In this document: in pieces, positions 60,104 to 64,000 of the stretch
Position numbering within the stretch: the stretch's first letter is position 1
How the letters are laid out: each line of letters begins with the position of its first letter
The notes under the pieces: model-generated
Told to the model about the DNA's origin: nothing
The model's input: only the letters and a program-made list of their open reading frames with translations
Database searches by the model: none
Translations under genes and position numbers: made by a program
Source: SIG424 sp045546695
GTDB lineage: Bacteria; Bacillota; Clostridia; UBA1212; UBA1255
Assembly (NCBI GenBank): GCA_045546695.1
Contig: JAZQDE010000012.1
Location: forward strand, 28,309 to 92,308
Direction of reading: 5' to 3'
Length of the DNA stretch: 64,000 bases

Positions 60104-60877
60104 TTAATGATAGATTTGCATGACAGGACGGAAGTTTTCAAGAGCCGTGACTTCATCAGGCAGCCAGTAGCCTTCAAGGCTTACGCAGCCTTTGTATCCA
60201 ATATTTTCCAGCGCTTTTTTCCACTTTCTGCAAACATCCATATCCTTTGCAGACGGGATGTATCTGTCGGGGGCAGACAGGTGAACGTGAGCAAGCAGTT
60301 CCCCGGCCTCCTTAATAACGTCCAGAGGCTCGTTTTCACAGTAGAAATGGTAAAAATCAACAAGACACATGACGTGGGGATGGTCGGCCTTTTTGCATAC
60401 TTTGAGCGCTTCTGAGAGCGTGTTGACAAAATTTGTCTCTTTGCTGTTAAGTGGCTCTATTGCAAGAGTAACGTCATATTTCAAACCCACTTCTGCGCAG
60501 ACACGCAGGCTGTTTACAAATATTTCCTCTGCGCGGACACGTGAAAATCCCGGCGGAATCATCCTGTTGCCGCCTCCGCCCACGACGCAGATTCTGCCTC
60601 TCATGCGGTTGTGTCCGAGCTGAGTAAGGCGCGAAAAAGCAAGAGTACAATACTCTTGCAATCTACGCTCTGTCATTTCATATAATTTCATATCGGCAGT
60701 GAAAAATCCGTTGGCAGAATATGGATACAAATCATATCTGTCACATACCTCTCTGACCTTTTCAAACTCTTCATCTGAAATGCCGGCAAGCCAGCCCAGA
60801 TTTGCTTCCCAGAAGTCAAAGCCGCGCTCTTTCAGGAGATGAAGATTCTTATAATTAAAGCACGCACCGATTTTCAC
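60104..60877 (-). CDS. Sugar phosphate isomerase/epimerase-type TIM-barrel protein
   Basis: The 257-residue protein has the AP-endonuclease-2-like xylose-isomerase barrel: EANLGWLAGISDEE, LAIEPLNSKETNFVNTL, CLVDFYHFYCENEP and HVHLSAPDRYIPSA, with the metal-binding Glu, Asp and His residues of this fold. Substrates in the family include hydroxypyruvate, tagatose, xylulose and inosose. It ends the polysaccharide operon after the CE15-like gene (18 bases), so it probably handles a released sugar. Confidence 0.83.
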   Translation of the reverse strand: MKIGACFNYKNLHLLKERGFDFWEANLGWLAGISDEEFEKVREVCDRYDLYPYSANGFFTADMKLYEMTERRLQEYCTLAFSRLTQLGHNRMRGRICVVGGGGNRMIPPGFSRVRAEEIFVNSLRVCAEVGLKYDVTLAIEPLNSKETNFVNTLSEALKVCKKADHPHVMCLVDFYHFYCENEPLDVIKEAGELLAHVHLSAPDRYIPSAKDMDVCRKWKKALENIGYKGCVSLEGYWLPDEVTALENFRPVMQIYH

Positions 60878-60895
60878 CGCGATATTCCCCTTCCA

Positions 60896-62032
60896 TTATT
60901 TACCAGGTTGTTTCCAGTCGTATATAGGATCTTTTGCCTCAAACGGCCGACGGAAGAAACGGTCATTCAAAGGCCTGCCTTCTGTTTTATTTTTAATTAT
61001 ATTAACGAGCATTGAGGCGTCTTCGACCGAATGATAATGGTCGCCGTCCCTGAAATACCATAAATTGTTTTCCGGCACTCCGAGAAAATCAAAAACCTCT
61101 CCTGCAGCGAGGGACGTCATCCATGCCCCGACGGGGTTTGACCAGATGTCGCTGACAGCTTCAGATGCAAACAATGTCCGCGGCGCAATCATAGCCTTCA
61201 ACATATGGCAATCAAACGGCAGGTTTTCTTCTTGCTGCGCGTAAGGTCTCATGCCCTCGCCCATCCAGAAGTCAAAATTCTGCATAAGGTCAGAAAGCCT
61301 CTCGCTCCTGACCTCGCTGCCATATTCTGTTATTGCCTTCATATGGATACGATAGCAGCTACTTGAACCGGCACACGTCGCATTTGGATTAACAATCTCA
61401 GCCCTTTCATCAAGAGCACCTGCAAGAGCAGCCGTTTTGCCTCCGCGGGAGTGGCCTGTAAATGCAATGTGATTCATATCCGCAATGCCAAGTTTTTCCA
61501 GTGCGTCAACGCATCTTGAATATCCCCACGCCCAGGCGCCAAGTGCGCCGAAAGTGTATTCCGGATACGCGTCGTACAGAGGACCATGCCTGCGTCCTTC
61601 GTGCTGAATGTCATCGGCAAGCTCTGTGCGGTTGAACATGACCAGCAGTATATTTTCCTTGACAAAGGCATCACGGAAATCATTGTCAATGAAATAATCA
61701 AAACCCATGTCTCCGTCAACGACTGCCGGGAAAATGCCTTTTGCCTTTGGAAAAAAGACGCGCATGTAAAAAAGTACCGGATGGCTTTTTTTACCTGTAG
61801 TAATTCTGTACGTTTTGGACTCACGACCCTGGCAGATTTGTTTTACTTCCAGAAATTCAGGTTGCGGCGGCATTGTGCCGTACTGCAACTCGATTACGTC
61901 TGCGTACATCTCTTTTTTTCGGTCATTCCACTCAGCCGGAGAGCTGATTCGCGTGCCGTCTTTTTTCATAAACGGGTCAGGCAAGTTGCCCAACACTTCG
62001 TATTCGGTGATTTTGATTTTATAATTATCCAT
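60896..62032 (-). CDS. CE15-like glucuronoyl/acetyl esterase
   Basis: The 378-residue protein has the CE15 layout: FGALGAWAWGYSRCVDALE, the nucleophile elbow TGHSRGGKTA (Ser195, GxSRxGK), then ALDERAEIVNPNATCAGSSS, matching the CE15 pattern (Gln/Asn-Glu...Gly-rich...Cys). The late catalytic His is probably in DGDHYHSVED. CE15 cuts glucuronoyl-ester links between xylan and lignin. No signal peptide is present at the ATG at 62032, so it may be cytoplasmic and act on small ester-linked oligosaccharides. It starts one base after the upstream stop, with TTGAGG just before. An acetylxylan esterase is possible. Confidence 0.75.
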   Translation of the reverse strand: MDNYKIKITEYEVLGNLPDPFMKKDGTRISSPAEWNDRKKEMYADVIELQYGTMPPQPEFLEVKQICQGRESKTYRITTGKKSHPVLFYMRVFFPKAKGIFPAVVDGDMGFDYFIDNDFRDAFVKENILLVMFNRTELADDIQHEGRRHGPLYDAYPEYTFGALGAWAWGYSRCVDALEKLGIADMNHIAFTGHSRGGKTAALAGALDERAEIVNPNATCAGSSSCYRIHMKAITEYGSEVRSERLSDLMQNFDFWMGEGMRPYAQQEENLPFDCHMLKAMIAPRTLFASEAVSDIWSNPVGAWMTSLAAGEVFDFLGVPENNLWYFRDGDHYHSVEDASMLVNIIKNKTEGRPLNDRFFRRPFEAKDPIYDWKQPGK

Positions 62033-62033
62033 T

Positions 62034-64000
62034 TTATTCCTCAACAACCGGTGTGCAAATAATTCCGAGCCTACGCAGTACGTACTCGTACGACCACTTG
62101 TCACCCTGGCTTCGCCATGCATCGGGGCCGATCCACTCAAGAGAAGGATCTGCATAATGCACGTGGCCGAAGGAGTTCTGTCTGTTACCAAATAATGTAA
62201 TATCCAGTATGCTCTTGCCGACAGGAACGTTAACTTCAGCTGAATACGGCGGATAAATAATGCCCTGGCCGTCGCTTAAAGTGATGAGCGCGCCGACATA
62301 ATGAGAAACAGTGAGCTTAACCTTGCCTGTTTTTGACTCAACCGGCAGACGGTAAGTAATATTTCCACCATAAAATGGGAAGCCCTGATGCGTAAGGTCG
62401 CCGAAGCTGATCTTTTCAGGTCTTTTCACGAGCTTCGTGTCTTTACCATTTACTACCACTCCAAAATCGCCGAGCAGGTAGCACCATTCTGTATTGAATG
62501 CAACGCCGAAAGGCAGTGTGAGCTCAATAATATTCTTGCCTTTTGTAAGAGCCGGAATCTTCACCGTCTCCATCGTCTTATCAACATACCAGCCGCAAAC
62601 TGCAGTCTCGACTTTATTGCCATTTATTGTCAGCGTGCCTTCTGCGATTCTCTCACTTGCAAACAATACGCCGTCAACGTCAATTTCGCTATTTACTGTA
62701 AATCTGAGTGAGATTGTATGCTCGTCGGGTGCTCTGCCGATAACCCACGGCTGTGCAACGTGACCGCCGCGCACCGGCAGGCCGGCTTCGGCGCAAAGCT
62801 TTGCATCAAGGCGAAGAATCTCTTCTTCAGGCTGCCACTCCCCGTCGTCGAGCCTATATTCTGCCATATCAAGGAGCAGGCAGTTAGGTTCTGAAAGTGT
62901 ATAATCAACTTCGTTTGGCACAGCCACTGCGCTTAAGTTTGCCGTAGCTTCTTTCTTTTCACAGACAGCTACAGGCTCATCATCAATTGCAGTAAGTTCA
63001 AGTAAAATACTGTCATAATTGTGGATTTCGCGTGAAAATACTGTATTTCCGTCTTTATATGTGCAGGCTGCAGGATAAATCTCGCCCGTCTCGGTATCGA
63101 ACAGACGCAGAGAATATTTTCCTTTAATTGTAATATCAATATCATCGCCGGCAATCTGGTTTTTATCCGGGGGATTGATTGCCTGAGCCACAAAGAGCCA
63201 TTTAACGTCGCCGTCTTCACGAAGCTGATGGCAGAAACGGTTTGTGTCGCTGCCGTCTGCGTAGCGGATTGTGATATACATGCTGTCGTCGAGGACTTTT
63301 TGAAGAGCATCGCGGGAATAATCAATTGAAATGCTGTCTGCAAAGAGTTTTTTGCCTCTTTCTGACGGAACAGCGTCCTCGTATTCAGGTTCTTTGCCCA
63401 TGAAAATGAGCTTTCCGCCGGCAGCTTTGAATTTTTCAAGAGCATCAAGTGTTGTGGATCTCAACGTGAGACATTCAGGAACAACGATTACGTCATAAGC
63501 CATCTTGCCGACAGCAAGAGGCGCGGTAGCGTTTTCACACATTTCAGGTAAAGTTGCCTCACAGATAAAGTTGAAGTCTGTGTTAATTTTTACCAGCCAG
63601 TCTGCCAATTGCAGGAATTTGCTGTCCATTTCGTGTGCCTTGGCAGCGTTAACGTCGGCAGGACCCCAGAAGAGCCAGTAGCTCTCAACGGGATGGATAA
63701 CACCCACGTTGATAACGGGCTTGCCTCGTGTAAGAGCTGTATTTACGCGGGCAAAATGATCCTCTATGCGGCGATATTCGCCATACCATGGAGACTGGTA
63801 ACTTATGGAAGCAGGATAGTCACGCTTTGACTCGCCCTTCATAGCAACCCATGACAGATGCTGAACGCGGACTGTAACACCCAAAGCTGCCTGCCAGTCG
63901 CCGTGAAGCTTGTGATCACGGAAATCAAAGTCCCAGCCCGTAACGCCGTAAAGTTCGCTGAGCATTGCCGTGCGTCCGTATTGGTGAACTGCGGATTGGC
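62034..64000 (-). CDS. Large glycoside hydrolase-like protein, C-terminal part (runs off window)
   Basis: About 655 codons are present; the reading frame is still open at base 64000. The N-terminal visible part contains SELYGVTGWDFDFRDHKLHG and HLSWVAMKGESKRDYPASIS, resembling large glycosidases of the GH106-like rhamnosidase type. A middle part with IVVPECLTLRSTTLDALEKF is a GATase-like subdomain, and the end has beta-sandwich domains (GFPFYGGNITYRLPVESKTG). The glycosidase family assignment is by memory of patterns, not by search. It is the first visible gene of the operon with the CE15-like esterase and isomerase, so the substrate may be a rhamnose- or uronate-rich polysaccharide. Confidence 0.65.
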   Translation of the reverse strand, partial: QSAVHQYGRTAMLSELYGVTGWDFDFRDHKLHGDWQAALGVTVRVQHLSWVAMKGESKRDYPASISYQSPWYGEYRRIEDHFARVNTALTRGKPVINVGVIHPVESYWLFWGPADVNAAKAHEMDSKFLQLADWLVKINTDFNFICEATLPEMCENATAPLAVGKMAYDVIVVPECLTLRSTTLDALEKFKAAGGKLIFMGKEPEYEDAVPSERGKKLFADSISIDYSRDALQKVLDDSMYITIRYADGSDTNRFCHQLREDGDVKWLFVAQAINPPDKNQIAGDDIDITIKGKYSLRLFDTETGEIYPAACTYKDGNTVFSREIHNYDSILLELTAIDDEPVAVCEKKEATANLSAVAVPNEVDYTLSEPNCLLLDMAEYRLDDGEWQPEEEILRLDAKLCAEAGLPVRGGHVAQPWVIGRAPDEHTISLRFTVNSEIDVDGVLFASERIAEGTLTINGNKVETAVCGWYVDKTMETVKIPALTKGKNIIELTLPFGVAFNTEWCYLLGDFGVVVNGKDTKLVKRPEKISFGDLTHQGFPFYGGNITYRLPVESKTGKVKLTVSHYVGALITLSDGQGIIYPPYSAEVNVPVGKSILDITLFGNRQNSFGHVHYADPSLEWIGPDAWRSQGDKWSYEYVLRRLGIICTPVVEE

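Noticed and set aside
1..64000. GGTGAAAA as a polar Chi-like site
   Set aside because: The two orientations are nearly balanced (about 20 and 15) and do not follow gene direction. Replication direction is unknown, so only the skew argument is available; the motif is kept as a finding without that role.

Overview
This window looks like chromosome from an anaerobic, endospore-forming Gram-positive bacterium of the class Clostridia, probably a plant-polysaccharide-using gut or environmental lineage. The evidence is [FeFe]-hydrogenase maturases (HydE, start of HydG), a superoxide reductase, SpoIIID, a Spo0A-type DNA-binding domain, a SpoIIQ-like M23 protein, the CdaA/CdaR c-di-AMP pair, and the secE-nusG-rplKAJL cluster in Firmicute order. 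No phage, transposon, integrase or CRISPR array is visible. Genes are tightly packed. No gene-free stretch exceeds about 210 bases, and the longest ones hold promoters, leaders or terminators that are listed.

Layout. 1-5.5 kb (-): spoIIID, a TM1266-type regulator, hydE and hydG in one overlapping unit, then a GltS-type transporter, an acyltransferase and a WYL regulator. 5.7-10.2 kb (+): superoxide reductase, TlpA-like lipoprotein and glycerophosphodiesterase, then a short MetH and a Dabb protein. 10.2-21.5 kb (-): a Spo0A-C-like protein and an M23 protein at the start, then a coupled unit of pepF, a bactofilin-like protein, two PMT-type membrane glycosyltransferases with carbohydrate-binding-like ectodomains, a GtrB/DPM-like glycosyltransferase, TtcA and a DUF2156 protein. 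21.6-30.2 kb (+): a dense lipid locus with an acyl-ACP-ligase-like protein fused to a carrier domain, two PlsC-like acyltransferases, a free ACP, an LRAT-fold protein, two DegV/FakB proteins, FakA and PlsX. It reads as a self-contained route from scavenged fatty acids to phosphatidic acid. 30.2-34.2 kb: a GT2-GtrA protein, two alpha/beta hydrolases and a polysaccharide deacetylase. 34.3-42.3 kb: yebC, lgt, mnmA, icd, a UAP1-like pyrophosphorylase, a large glycerophosphodiesterase lipoprotein and an AbrB-type regulator. 42.4-46.5 kb (-): translation and secretion genes with an L10 leader. rpoBC does not follow rplL. 46.7-50.8 kb: a class A PBP, FchA-like and FolD one-carbon enzymes, and tRNA-Thr. 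50.8-55.3 kb: a DUF3810 metallopeptidase-like protein facing a thioredoxin-like / DivIVA-like / small membrane protein / cdaA / cdaR operon. 55.4-64 kb: an MsmX-like ATPase, a GH43-like lipoprotein, an AAA-DUF4143 protein, and the end of a polysaccharide operon (glycoside hydrolase, CE15-like esterase, TIM-barrel isomerase).

The strongest unexplained signals are: (i) the octamer GGTGAAAA, which I counted about 35 times on both strands and in all reading frames; (ii) a perfect 14-bp inverted repeat around the spoIIID start; (iii) the complete fatty-acid-capture locus; (iv) catalytic-residue substitutions in a thioredoxin-like protein and an alpha/beta hydrolase; and (v) several palindromes placed exactly over promoter elements. 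All calls come from reading the sequence. No database search was run, and counts are by eye.
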